Below are positions 1 through 7,111 of a DNA stretch of 52,754 nucleotides, one piece after another. The notes below the pieces were generated by a model, which saw only the letters and a list, made by a program, of their open reading frames with translations, was not told where the DNA came from and did no database searches. How positions within the stretch are numbered: the stretch's first letter is position 1; every line of letters begins with the position of its first letter. The stretch spans positions 1-52,754 of the forward strand of contig BNUH01000016.1 of NCBI GenBank assembly GCA_025997215.1, given 5' to 3'. This stretch comes from Clostridia bacterium. GTDB lineage: Bacteria > Bacillota_A > Clostridia > Christensenellales > Aristaeellaceae. The translations under genes were made by a program, and so were the position numbers.

Positions 1-1
1 G

Positions 2-298
2 TATTGGGAAAGCCTTGAGAGAAAAAAAGTAAAGAATAGACATGAATTAGTAGAGAGGCAGAAAGAAGCTATTGCCATTCGTGATAAGTTTATCCGTGAG
101 AGTTTGAGTAATCCGCATGTTCATATAACTGTTATCCGAGAGGAAGGCAGGATTATTCAAGTTTTCTATATTTCTGATGTCTATGTCGATTTTAGAACAG
201 AAATCACAACACTGGCAAAGAAACTAAATAGACCTGTTAAGCTAAATTCTATGTTTACCACAGTGGATGTATTGGAGAAGTTAATTACGGCTGTTTAG
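2..298 (+). CDS. C-terminal part of a hypothetical protein, cut by window start
   Basis: The frame is open from the first bases of the window to the stop at 296-298, giving at least 98 residues. The first half is charged and probably helical (ERKKVKNRHELVERQKEA); the second half has a beta/alpha pattern (IIQVFYISDVYVDFRTEITTLAKKLNRPVKL). That second pattern faintly recalls the PSP1/YaaT core (FYFTADGRVDFREL), but this is a weak visual likeness, not an assignment. The true start lies upstream of the window. Function unknown. Confidence 0.45.
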   Translation, partial: YWESLERKKVKNRHELVERQKEAIAIRDKFIRESLSNPHVHITVIREEGRIIQVFYISDVYVDFRTEITTLAKKLNRPVKLNSMFTTVDVLEKLITAV

Positions 299-393
299 TA
301 CCTCTCCAGCCTCCAAACAATTACCAAATTCTGGAACTATTTTACTCGTTCCTTCGTCCAACCTTATAACCAAATAAAAAGGAGGATCCCCTG

Positions 394-468
394 ATGGTTA
401 AGAAAATCGTAGCCCTAGCACTCGTGGGAGTGCTATTTATAAGGATACATTCGGGCGAAAAGAACCGA
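394..468 (+). pseudogene. N-terminal stub of a secreted or membrane protein
   Basis: A strong AAGGAGG sits about 8 bases before ATG 394. The 24-residue frame starts like a signal peptide (MVKKIVALALVGVLF) and then ends where the recombinase fragment of the opposite strand begins (about 437). I read it as the first codons of a secreted protein gene cut by a rearrangement. The product is not identifiable. Confidence 0.4.
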
Positions 469-718
469 TGAACCGGTAGTAAATTTCTAGCTTGAATTTC
501 TTGTTGTGCTGGTGAGGAGTACCTATCGGTTCGTGGATGACGATCTTTTCTATCAGGTCGAGCACGATTTCCCTTGTCAGAACCGTGAGCGGCTCGGTAT
601 ATTTCCGGATGATTTCGACGAACCGATTCACGCTTTCCTTCGACGAAACCGCATCCGAAATCTCAAGCTCGATAGCGGTGACGCGTTCCAACGCTTCGCG
701 CTGTTCGGCTTGATACGG
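437..718 (-). pseudogene. Serine recombinase C-terminal fragment
   Basis: The leftward frame is open from 718, where a stop codon in frame marks a junction, to the stop near 437. It reads PYQAEQREALERVTAIELEI, then FVEIIRKYTEPLTVLTREIVLDLIEKIVIHEP, then KLEIYYRFIGSF. This is the coiled-coil plus C-terminal domain typical of large serine recombinases (DUF4368-type end, VRKYT...LT.ei...lIekIvvHep...IYY.FIG). The catalytic resolvase domain with its Ser nucleophile and the zinc-ribbon recombinase domain are missing, so it cannot be active. It abuts a phage polymerase fragment at about 714-718, so this is a recombination joint. Confidence 0.75.
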
Positions 719-1028
719 CTATGAGCAGATCACCTACGACGGTGAAGGACCGCAGCATAAATGGTGCCGGTTGGAAACATATGGTGCTCGCCTGGTGGAG
801 AATTGTATACAAGGAATTGCCCGCGACGTGCTATGCGACGCGATGCAGCGGCTTGAACGCACGGGGTTGAGCATTGTCCTCCACTGCCATGACGAAGTTG
901 TGGTAGAAGCGTCTCCAAAAGTTTCGGTTGATGCGGTAGTCAAATTAATGACACGTTCCCCTGCGTGGGCGCCTGATCTCAAGCTTAGAGCTGAGGGATT
1001 TGAAAGTTTATGGTATAAGAAAGGATAA
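714..1028 (+). pseudogene. Phage family A DNA polymerase, C-terminal fragment
   Basis: The frame is open from the stop at 711-713 and reads YEQITYDGEGPQHKWCRLETYGARLVENCIQGIARDVLCDAMQRLE, then IVLHCHDEVVVEA and a W-rich end. This is the end of the palm/fingers domain of phage-type DNA polymerase I: LVEN..QaiARD (motif B side helix) and HxHDE(V), whose acidic pair corresponds to motif C of the polymerase active site. At least 500 upstream residues are missing. The gene after it (1033) is a DUF4406-like gene, a pairing common in Firmicutes siphophages, so 711-1210 is one preserved phage piece. Confidence 0.8.
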
Positions 1029-1032
1029 TCTC

Positions 1033-1212
1033 ATGGAAATAGCTTATATTTGCAGTCCCTACCAAAGTGAACCGGTGCGGAACGCCGAACGTGCCAAAGG
1101 GTATTGCAGACACGCGCTCCGGCAGGGATTCATCCCGCTCGCTGTTCACCTGCATTACCCTCAATTCCTCAACGAAAATGATCCCGCCCAGAGGCAGATC
1201 GGTTCCCAATAG
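1033..1212 (+). pseudogene. DUF4406/DUF7768-like phage protein, 3'-truncated
   Basis: ATG 1033 follows the polymerase stop by 4 bases. The protein begins MEIAYICSPYQSEPVRNAERAKGYCRHALRQGFIPLAVHLHYPQFLNENDPAQRQIG. This matches the start of the nucleoside-deoxyribosyltransferase-like DUF4406 family (yICsPyrg...N...A..yc..a...G..PiaPHl..pqFL). The family usually runs to 100-150 residues with a conserved C-terminal half; here it stops after 59, where the opposite-strand tape-measure fragment begins at about 1210. The biochemical role of the family in phages is not settled. Confidence 0.7.
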
Positions 1213-1213
1213 A

Positions 1214-2003
1214 CTGTCTCACCGTTTCGCAAATGGCCACTGCTATCGGTAACGCTGACGCCCAGTTGCGCATACGCCTCTGACGCCGTTTTACTGCCGC
1301 CGGCCGCGCTATTCATACTCTTGACATTTTTCGCCATGCTGCCGGTCATCGTTTCCAGTGACGTGTCAATCAGTTCAGCAGCATAACTATACGCCTGCAG
1401 AGTATCGGTTCCCACGCCTGTTATTACGCTTAGGGTTTTGATATTGTCTGCATACCTGGCCGTTTCGATAGTGGTTTCTGCCAACGCCTTCGCGCCATCA
1501 ACCAAGGCTCCGCCCAGTTCCTTGATACCGTTTACAATTGCTTTGACACCAGCCATAATCGCTTCGGCTGTGAGGTTGGCTTTCAGCAATTCACCGAATT
1601 TGCTGGTTTTTTGGCCTGTGTCATCCATCTCGTTTCCGAGGCCCTGCATGGCTTTCTCGTTGTTGCCGAGCTCGCGTTCCATGCCGTTGAGCTCTACAGA
1701 AGCTAAATTCAATTTCTGCTGCCAAGCCTGGGTTCTTTTATCCGATGTACCGTATTCTTCAGAAGCCGCAGCCAGAGCAGACTTTAGGGTTTCTACCTTT
1801 GATTTCTGCGCTTCTATCTCTTTGGATAATACTTCATTAGTTTTAGTGAATTTAGCTGTAGAAGTATCGCCTTTATCAAATTCACTTGCAACTAGCTTTA
1901 ATTCGCTACCCAAGGTCTTTAATGTAGCATTAATATCGGTTAATGACTGCTTGAACTCCTTTTCTTGTTCAGCAACTAACCGTACACCGATGTCATCAGG
2001 CAT
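1214..2003 (-). pseudogene. Phage tail tape-measure protein, N-terminal fragment
   Basis: Starting at ATG 2003 the leftward frame encodes about 262 residues of phage tape-measure type. There is a long heptad-like helix (residues 10-125, e.g. LSKEIEAQKSKVETLKSALAAASEEY), then Gly/Ala-rich hydrophobic segments (AIVNGIKELGGALVDGAKALAETTIETARYADNIKTLSVITGVGTDTLQAYSYAAELID). These are characteristic of the tape-measure domain TIGR01760 region. Intact tape-measure proteins are 700-1500 residues. The coding sense is lost after GETVYWE at about 1214, exactly where the DUF4406 fragment of the other strand ends. Confidence 0.8.
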
Positions 2004-2162
2004 CTATTTATCACCATCTTTACCTTAACATACCTTTTATTACATCCAAATCTGGCTTGATTGAGGGCGTGGATTATTTTCAAATAATTGCGTACGAATT
2101 TCGTACGCAATTCTACTCGCTGTTTTGCATACTGACGACCGCCCAAACCAAACCGTTTTGAC

Positions 2163-2504
2163 TTAGTAGGCTGTCATTACCATGTGTAACCGCTTCAAGG
2201 ATAATATCCACAACGCACTTGATGTTTTGGGTAACTTCCCTATCCTGTGCATATGGGTATTTTTGAGTTTCCCAATGAGTACTTTACTAAGCTCAGGCGA
2301 ATACACCTTACTCATCACCAATATCCGCTTGCCTATGACATATCCAGGTGCTATAGGTAACAAAATCGAGTGCATAGTTGCTTCCTCAAGGCATTTCTTT
2401 TTGTTATGTATTATGTCATAAAACACTGTATGAGATAGTCCGGTAAAATTTATGAAATCATTACAATCCCATCCTCTATACAGCATAAGGAGAGTCAGGG
2501 CCAT
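2163..2504 (-). CDS. Possible degraded HTH (XRE-like) protein
   Basis: A leftward frame from ATG 2504 encodes 113 residues containing GWDCNDFINFTGLSHTVFYDIIHNKKK. This has the spacing of an XRE-type helix-turn-helix (f..lTGLs..t.y.Ii.nkk), followed by IAPGYVIGKRILVMSKVYSPELSKVL, like the later helices of such proteins. No ribosome site is evident and the ends look degenerate. It overlaps no other convincing gene. Either a small phage or host regulator in decay, or chance resemblance. Confidence 0.3.
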   Translation of the reverse strand: MALTLLMLYRGWDCNDFINFTGLSHTVFYDIIHNKKKCLEEATMHSILLPIAPGYVIGKRILVMSKVYSPELSKVLIGKLKNTHMHRIGKLPKTSSALWILSLKRLHMVMTAY

Positions 2505-2533
2505 GTTTACGTTCAACAGAACAAGCGACGCAA

Positions 2534-2977
2534 ATGCCTCGTCTAACCCGCAGTCAAAACTCCTATCGCGGATGGGAAGGATTGGGCGGCAACGCTTATA
2601 CCAACATCGACGGATGTAACGTCCGCGCTCGCGAGTGGTTTGTATGCGCCGATCCATCGAAGTATAACGACACTCAGTTCACGGCAGGAAACGGATACTC
2701 ATCTATCGGAATCGCACCGTCGGCTAACGGATACTTGAAGAACTTCATGTTTTCCAATGCCGCGCCATGGGCGTTCGCGCCGGGCGAGGGCGGCGGTGGC
2801 AGCACCACGTATATACCTGACTACTATTACCAGAATACAGGTGATTACGCGCCCCGTGTCGGCGGCTTCGCGCTTGACGGCGTGGCTTGCGGTGCGTGGT
2901 ACTGGTACGCGGCCTACGCCGCGTCGCTTGCGACCTGGGCCTTCGGCGCGCGCCTCCTTTACCGTTCCCCCGCGTAG
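2534..2977 (+). pseudogene. DGR variable protein end (C-type-lectin fold), phage tail
   Basis: The reading frame covers the last ~145 residues of a phage surface protein. Residues 20-100 (GCNVRAREWFVCADPSKYNDTQFTAGNGYSSIGIAPSANGYLKNF) and the end (RVGGFALDGVACGAWYWYAAYAASLATWAFGARLLYR) have the signature of a diversity-generating-retroelement target. This is a formylglycine-enzyme/C-type-lectin domain closing with GG...G..aGaWyw...aas...w.fGARLLY, where the aromatic/small positions are the ones varied. The variable repeat would be about 2850-2970. The N-terminal start seen here is probably not native and the upstream part of the tail gene is missing. A DGR reverse-transcriptase fragment follows, which supports the call. 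Confidence 0.65.
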
Positions 2978-3000
2978 GGGGATTGGGGGCGGAGCCCCCG
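2967..3000 (+). repeat. Tandem GC hairpins after the variable region
   Basis: Immediately at the end of the variable protein gene lie two GC hairpins, CCCCCGCGTAGGGGG followed by GGGGGCGGAGCCCCC. In studied DGRs a GC-rich initiation-of-mutagenic-homing segment and a hairpin/cruciform follow the variable repeat and are needed for target recognition. The position fits, though a transcription terminator stem without a T-run is an alternative. Confidence 0.5.
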
Positions 3001-3019
3001 ACGTATCCAACTCTCGTAA

Positions 3020-3337
3020 TATAAGGTATATACGACAATCAGACGGCGGCTGTCTCTGCGCATTGCGCGGCGCGCGCGAAAGATCGCGCGCAAAAGAAAC
3101 CCTTCAATCGGCGATTGTCAGGCTATGGTATCCTATTTCGGATTTATCCAGCATTCCGATAGCTATAACTACTATCTGAAACGAATAAAGCCGTTTGTAA
3201 AAATTAGACGAATGAAAGGAATGATCGGTTGTGCCGAAAGAGCAAAGCGCAAGCTATCCACCGTTGGTGCGTGTAGAAAACCTGACGGATGGGAACGAGG
3301 TGCGGATAGTATTGGTAGACCCAGCGACGGTCAATGA
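3020..3337 (+). pseudogene. DGR reverse transcriptase, C-terminal fragment
   Basis: A frame opening at 3020 encodes a basic helix (TIRRRLSLRIARRARKIARK) followed by AMVSYFGFIQHSDSYNYYLKRIKPFVKIRRMKGMI. The basic helix followed by SY.Gwikh.dSy..y.kyikP.v.ikr.Kg is what I recognise as the thumb/C-terminal end of DGR reverse transcriptases. The catalytic domain with the YxDD box is absent, as are any accessory avd gene and template repeat between this and the variable gene. The last ~35 codons overlap the next gene in another frame and may not be native. The retroelement is therefore dead in place. Confidence 0.55.
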
Positions 3338-3722
3338 ACTCACCTCCAATGATGGCGAGACAATGTACGACTATGAATACTATGCAGCCTATCGCCCGTG
3401 GCGCGATACGTTAGCGGATGATGTCGCCACCAATACAGGCGTTTGGCTGGATATGCTCAAAGCAGAGGATTTCGCTCAGGAAGCGCAGCGCGTTCGTGAC
3501 GTCCGCGATGAACTGCTTTCGAAGACAGACTACCTTGTTACGATTGATTATCCCATTCCAGATAACAGCCGCTCGGCAGTCGTCGTCTACCGTCAAGCCT
3601 TGCGTGATGTAAGCGATCAAGATGGGTTCCCCTACTCCATCCAATGGCCGGATAAACCCATCATACCAAAAGGCGGCGACACACTTTATGAAATCATCGA
3701 AGAAATGACAGGGGAGGGATGA
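3231..3722 (+). CDS. Phage tail-fibre assembly-type protein
   Basis: GTG 3231 gives a 163-residue protein. The C-terminal two thirds show RDVRDELLSKTDYLVTIDYPIPDNSRSAVVVYRQALRDVSDQDGFPYSIQWPDKP. This is the pattern of XkdW/tail-fibre assembly chaperones (R..LL..tD......p.......YRqaLRd...q.gfP..i.WP..P). Such proteins help tail-fibre or tail-tip proteins fold or attach. It lies directly upstream of two carbohydrate-binding-like tail genes at 3726 and 4169. Intact in length. Confidence 0.7.
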   Translation: MPKEQSASYPPLVRVENLTDGNEVRIVLVDPATVNELTSNDGETMYDYEYYAAYRPWRDTLADDVATNTGVWLDMLKAEDFAQEAQRVRDVRDELLSKTDYLVTIDYPIPDNSRSAVVVYRQALRDVSDQDGFPYSIQWPDKPIIPKGGDTLYEIIEEMTGEG

Positions 3723-3725
3723 TGT

Positions 3726-4172
3726 ATGGCGGATAGTATGCGTGACGCGGCACGGCGGATTCGGGCGGCAACGGCGGCGTTACCAATGCTGCGCAAACAG
3801 GCGGCGGACACGGTTGATGAAGCCTCACTGATTGATATGGCTGGGTTATTCCCGACGTGGACAACGGGCGAAACCTACAAGCAAGGCGATATACTGCGTC
3901 ATGGCGCTGGCCTTTACCGTGTCATGCAGGAACACACTGCGCAAGCGCATCAGAAGCCGGACGGCGTGGGGATGCTGGCGGTATATGCGTCGGTGCAGCA
4001 GGCCGTCGCGCCGGGGCAGATATTGGACTGGGCGAGCGGCGAGACGGGGTTAAAGGTCGGCGATAAACGCCGCGATCCGACTGACGGCAAGGTTTATGAA
4101 GCCATCCAGAGTACAGGCGTGAACGTATGGGAGCCGCACACGGTTCCGGCATTGTGGAAGGTTTCAGCATGA
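3726..4172 (+). CDS. Phage tail protein with CBM5/12-like chitin-binding motif
   Basis: ATG 3726 starts 3 bases after the previous stop and encodes 148 residues. The start has a helical segment (RDAARRIRAATAALPMLRKQAADTVDE). It is followed by FPTWTTGETYKQGDILRHGAGLYRVMQEHTAQAHQKPDG and, near the end, GDKRRDPTDGKVYEAIQSTGVNVWEPHTVPALWKV. The Y..Gd.v...g.~Y......H.....PPd..aLW pattern is the CBM5/12 (ChiC-type) carbohydrate-binding fold common at the tips of Firmicutes phage tails and glycan-binding baseplates. It probably binds cell-surface glycan. Order with the chaperone at 3231 agrees. Confidence 0.7.
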   Translation: MADSMRDAARRIRAATAALPMLRKQAADTVDEASLIDMAGLFPTWTTGETYKQGDILRHGAGLYRVMQEHTAQAHQKPDGVGMLAVYASVQQAVAPGQILDWASGETGLKVGDKRRDPTDGKVYEAIQSTGVNVWEPHTVPALWKVSA

Positions 4173-4393
4173 TCAGTACAAGCGATCGCATCAATGATGA
4201 ATCTCCCATTTGGTCGAGCATAGAGACGGGCACCACCTTATACGAAGGCGGCTTTGTCTTGTACGCAGACGCCGAATGGCAATGCCTTGAAACACATCAG
4301 AAAAATTTTGAACGTAGACCGCACGATGACTGCTTGTTCTGGATACGTGTACCGCCCAAATGGAGATCACACAACAGCCCTCCGGCTATATAA
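4169..4393 (+). CDS. Small tail-associated protein, carbohydrate-binding-like
   Basis: ATG 4169 overlaps the previous stop as ATGA, a translational coupling. The 74-residue product reads MISTSDRINDESPIWSSIETGTTLYEGGFVLYADAEWQCLETHQKNFERRPHDDCLFWIRV. The (Y)EGGFVLYADAEWQCLE.H.KNFERRP....LFW pattern is like a single small CBM5/12-type repeat, similar to the gene before it. Probably an accessory receptor-binding protein; evidence is pattern only. Confidence 0.5.
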   Translation: MISTSDRINDESPIWSSIETGTTLYEGGFVLYADAEWQCLETHQKNFERRPHDDCLFWIRVPPKWRSHNSPPAI

Positions 4394-4411
4394 TCGTTAG
4401 GTGGTGAGTTA

Positions 4412-4513
4412 ATGGCTATAACAGGAAGCGCGGTCGCACAGACGGCACTACTACGACTCCACGCAAGCGGTCAGAACTATATTAACGCACATGATCCTGG
4501 TGTCGAGCCGTAA
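4412..4513 (+). CDS. 33-residue phage ORF
   Basis: ATG 4412, preceded by GGTGGTGAG at 6-8 bases, gives MAITGSAVAQTALLRLHASGQNYINAHDPGVEP. It sits at the end of the tail cluster and just before a clear terminator. It could be a genuine mini-protein or the truncated start of a longer tail or holin gene. No family recognised. Confidence 0.35.
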   Translation: MAITGSAVAQTALLRLHASGQNYINAHDPGVEP

Positions 4514-4531
4514 GACGCGGCGTAATGGGAT

Positions 4532-4558
4532 GGGCGGTCGAAAGGCCGCCTCTTTTTT
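4532..4558 (+). terminator. Rho-independent terminator of the phage tail cluster
   Basis: GGGCGGTC, loop GAAA, GGCCGCC followed by TCTTTTTTG: a 7-bp stem with one G-T pair, a GNRA-type tetraloop and a T-run. It closes the rightward tail genes. Confidence 0.85.
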
Positions 4559-4676
4559 GTTGTCGGTAATGTTGTCGGTAGGGCTGTTTTTGCCGGTATT
4601 TCTCTGGACATGCGAGGACTTCAGCGAAACATAAATAACGCTGGAAACCCTTATCCAGCAAGGATTCTCAGCGTTT

Positions 4677-4740
4677 TGGCGGAGAAGCCGGGATTCGAAC
4701 CCGGGCCGCACTTTCGCACGCTACTCCCTTAGCAGGGGAG
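4677..4740 (-). tRNA. tRNA-Ser(GCU) 3' half only (broken)
   Basis: Read leftward, the sequence contains an intact anticodon arm CTCCC-CTGCTAA-GGGAG (anticodon GCT), a long variable arm typical of class II tRNA-Ser, the T arm with GGTTCGAATCC, and an acceptor 3' strand CTTCTCCG plus encoded CCA at 4677-4679. The 5' acceptor strand and D arm are absent: from 4741 rightward the sequence is IS1634-like transposase. A four-base CTCC microhomology (4737-4740) is shared by both partners at the joint. It cannot form a cloverleaf. Phage genes abut its 3' end, the usual integration point of tRNA-targeting phages. Confidence 0.85.
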
Positions 4741-5020
4741 CGTATCCCAGCAGTTTGTTATACGAAACGCTCTCAGACAGTCTTTCGTTTGAGTGTATTG
4801 AAACCTTGTCCGCTGTGTGCTCGCAGGCGGCTGCAAGTTTCATTTCCTCGAGTGTACGCATCCCGAACGCGACTGGGTCGCCGTTTATCTTCGCTAACGA
4901 ATCAGCGTAACCCAGCGAACGCAGGGTACGAGTTTTGACCTTCTTAGTGATGGGATCGCGGTAACCTTCGACGATGGACAGATACAACCGCCCGTTAGAC
5001 AGTCCCTTGTGAAGCCGCAT
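4737..5020 (-). pseudogene. IS1634-family transposase, N-terminal fragment
   Basis: From ATG 5020 with a GGAGGCGAG ribosome site, about 95 residues match the copy at 52280 with four substitutions in the shared part (N/H, G/S, H/Q, S/A). The protein starts MRLHKGLSNGRLYLSIVEGYRDPITKKVKTRTLRSLGYADSL, the N-terminal domain of IS1634-type DDE transposases. The catalytic domain is lost at the tRNA-Ser joint, so it is inactive. Confidence 0.85.
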
Positions 5021-5177
5021 ACACTCGCCTCCTGAGTAGATATGGGACCATTATACCACAGTCTCGCATAATCCGCAACTAAAATATTCAACAATTTGAC
5101 ATGAAAATCTGGCTGTATTTCCTTGTCGTTGTTGAGTTTTTTTGGTGCTTTGTTGTGAATACCTGCCGAATTAGGGA
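4737..5177 (-). mobile_element. IS1634-like element, left copy, truncated
   Basis: This segment matches the start of the element at 52122-52754 in inverted orientation. Both have the outer sequence TCCCTAATTCGGCAG (here 5163-5177 on the minus strand), a similar non-coding leader with a TTGCGG-17-TATAAT promoter, and nearly identical first coding codons. The element is cut at 4737 by the tRNA-Ser joint, so about three quarters of the transposase and the far terminal repeat are missing. Confidence 0.8.
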
Positions 5178-5213
5178 GGCTCCCTGATAAGTAAATGATT
5201 TCGCCCTGAACTG

Positions 5214-5242
5214 TTGACACCCGACAAAAAGTGAGGTACAAT
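5214..5242 (+). promoter_or_regulatory. SigA promoter of the first importer operon
   Basis: TTGACA (5214-5219), 17-base spacer, TACAAT (5237-5242). Transcription should begin near 5249, giving a ~125-base leader that includes the LacI-type operator at 5271-5290. Confidence 0.8.
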
Positions 5243-5270
5243 TTGCAAAGATAATTGATGTTGTTTTCTT

Positions 5271-5290
5271 TGGCGTAACCGCTTACGCCA
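5271..5290 (+). promoter_or_regulatory. LacI-family operator
   Basis: TGGCGTAACCGCTTACGCCA has perfect 8-bp inverted arms and a central CG, within the AANCGNTT core typical of LacI-family operators. It lies about 22-42 bases after the predicted start of transcription, where a bound repressor would block. The LacI-type gene at 10401, at the end of the same gene group, is the natural partner. Confidence 0.65.
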
Positions 5291-5373
5291 TGGCTGTCTG
5301 CTCACCCGAGTCCGATTGCCGGCTGGCAATAGAGGATATAGTACTGCTCGGATCAAAAAAGGAGGACTCGTAC

Positions 5374-7005
5374 ATGAAACGGTTCACTATCCTAGTGCTG
5401 GCTCTTGTCATGCTGATGACGGCAGCGCCATCGCTTGCGCAGAGCGATCCGCTCGCCCCGATGGAAACACCCATCACGCTCAAGGTCGTAGCCGATTATT
5501 CATCGCCCAGCCATGAGAGTCTACACGGAGAGACGCCGGAAACGTTCTTTGGTAACGACATGCTGAAGAACTACTTGGGCATCACGTTGGACTGGATGTG
5601 GGTGGTGCCTGCCGATCAGGTTCAGCAAAAGCTGCAGCTGTCACTCGCTTCAGGTTACCTGCCCGATGTGCTTATGCTTGGCGTGGACAACGAGCCCATG
5701 TACCTCCAGCTCTTGGAAGCGGACATGTTACGGGATCTGACGGATGCCTGGGAGGAATGGGGTCTGCAAGCAATCAAGGACGGGCATGAGCTGCTGGACA
5801 ACCGTGCCTTCGACGAAATTGCAATTGACGGGCGGATCTATGCCATTCCCTCGAACGACGACACGCTGCTGTCGACGCAGCTGATCTATTACCGCAAGGA
5901 CTGGGCAGATACACTTGGTATCACGCAGCCGACAAACCGGCAGGAGCTGCTGGACATGGCGTATGCCTTTGCCGAAGGGTATCCGGACAAATTTCCCATT
6001 GGCGCATACAACAACCCGCTGGCTGGCAACAGCCTCAATTGGGTATTTGAATGCTTTGGCGCATATCCCAAGTCCTGGCTCAAAAAAGACGGAGTGCTTG
6101 AGTATGGGGCAATCCAGCCGGAAATGCTGGATGCGCTGATCGCTTTATCAAATTTGTATAAATCAGGTGCTATTGACAAGGAATTCGCAACGAAGGTCTC
6201 CGCGCAGAACACAGAGAACGTGGTCGGTTCAAGAGTTGGCATCATGGGCCACTGGTGGTACTATGGTCTCAGCTCGCCCTACCTGAACAAAACCGCAGAT
6301 CTTGAGGCAGAGTGGGCCTGTCTGCCTATCTTGGACGAGAATGGCATGGGCTATGCCGTCAACCCCGTAAAGCTGACCAACGCCTATTGTCTTGTGCTTA
6401 AGAGCGCGCCTGTGGGTGCTGAGGAAGCGCTAGTCAAGATGATCAATATAAACTATGATTGGCATTTCGGCATGACCGAAGAGATGCAAATGGAGGCCTA
6501 TCCTGAAATTGCCGCCAATCCTGAGAATGTGAACCTGTTTACATGGTTCCCCGCCTATGTGACGCCGCCTTCCATGTACCGGGAGCAGTGGTACAATGTT
6601 AACGCGGCGCTGGAATCCGGCGATCCCAGCAAGCTGATCATTCCCGAGAACGTTACGCTTTATGAGGAAGTGTTGAAGTTGCCCACCCTTGACCGTGCGG
6701 ACGAAGAGTACCCAATGGCTTGGGGGTGGTGGTTCTCCCGCGCAGCAAAGGACTCCGGTATTGGCATGGCGATTCAAATGGCCGACGCGGGTCATATCAT
6801 ACAAAGTGAGTTCTACGGCGCCGCCACTCCGACCGAACAGGATCGCTTCGCCTCACTCGACAGCATGCTCACAGAATATGTCAGCCGCTTCATCATGGGT
6901 GAAGTCGACGAGACGTCCTGGCAAGAATTCGTGAACAACTGGCAGGCATTGGGTGGCAGCGATTGGACTAGCGAAGTCAACGAGCAATGGAAAGCGCTCC
7001 AATAA
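5374..7005 (+). CDS. Extracellular sugar-binding protein of a CUT1 ABC importer
   Basis: ATG 5374 is chosen because GGAGG precedes it and it begins a signal peptide (MKRFTILVLALVMLMTAAPSLAQS). The upstream frame has no ribosome site. The 543-residue product is of the large solute-binding type that pairs with LplB/YtcP permeases (family SBP_bac_1-like): ITLKVVADYSS, then LPDVLMLG, then LIYYRKDWADTLGI. The signal peptide has no lipobox Cys, so signal peptidase I cleavage after SLA is predicted, unusual for a Gram-positive binding protein that needs tethering. The ligand is unknown; the adjacent beta-helix enzyme suggests a pectin-like or plant oligosaccharide. Confidence 0.85.
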   Translation: MKRFTILVLALVMLMTAAPSLAQSDPLAPMETPITLKVVADYSSPSHESLHGETPETFFGNDMLKNYLGITLDWMWVVPADQVQQKLQLSLASGYLPDVLMLGVDNEPMYLQLLEADMLRDLTDAWEEWGLQAIKDGHELLDNRAFDEIAIDGRIYAIPSNDDTLLSTQLIYYRKDWADTLGITQPTNRQELLDMAYAFAEGYPDKFPIGAYNNPLAGNSLNWVFECFGAYPKSWLKKDGVLEYGAIQPEMLDALIALSNLYKSGAIDKEFATKVSAQNTENVVGSRVGIMGHWWYYGLSSPYLNKTADLEAEWACLPILDENGMGYAVNPVKLTNAYCLVLKSAPVGAEEALVKMININYDWHFGMTEEMQMEAYPEIAANPENVNLFTWFPAYVTPPSMYREQWYNVNAALESGDPSKLIIPENVTLYEEVLKLPTLDRADEEYPMAWGWWFSRAAKDSGIGMAIQMADAGHIIQSEFYGAATPTEQDRFASLDSMLTEYVSRFIMGEVDETSWQEFVNNWQALGGSDWTSEVNEQWKALQ

Positions 7006-7018
7006 ATCAATAGACTGC

Positions 7019-7051
7019 GGGCGGATGTTACATCCGCCCTTCTTGGCTTTT
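7019..7051 (+). terminator. Intercistronic hairpin after the binding-protein gene
   Basis: GGGCGGATG-TTA-CATCCGCCC followed by TTCTTGGCTTTTTCC. The 9-bp perfect stem 13 bases after the stop probably stabilises the 3' end of the binding-protein message and ends part of transcription before the permeases. Confidence 0.7.
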
Positions 7052-7111
7052 TCCTTCTCGCCGGCGCAGTGCGAAACCTTGCTTTTGACGGGAAAATATG
7101 GAGGAAAATCA

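Noticed and set aside
1438..2028. 196-codon frame opposite the tape-measure fragment
   Set aside because: Ser/Leu-rich mirror of a coiled-coil gene; no ribosome site.
2977..3120. A DGR template repeat between the variable gene and the RT fragment
   Set aside because: No stretch there resembles the variable-region DNA with adenine differences, so the template is taken as deleted.
4451..4711. Leftward 86-codon frame over the terminator and tRNA-Ser piece
   Set aside because: It translates the tRNA T arm and terminator; no coding character.
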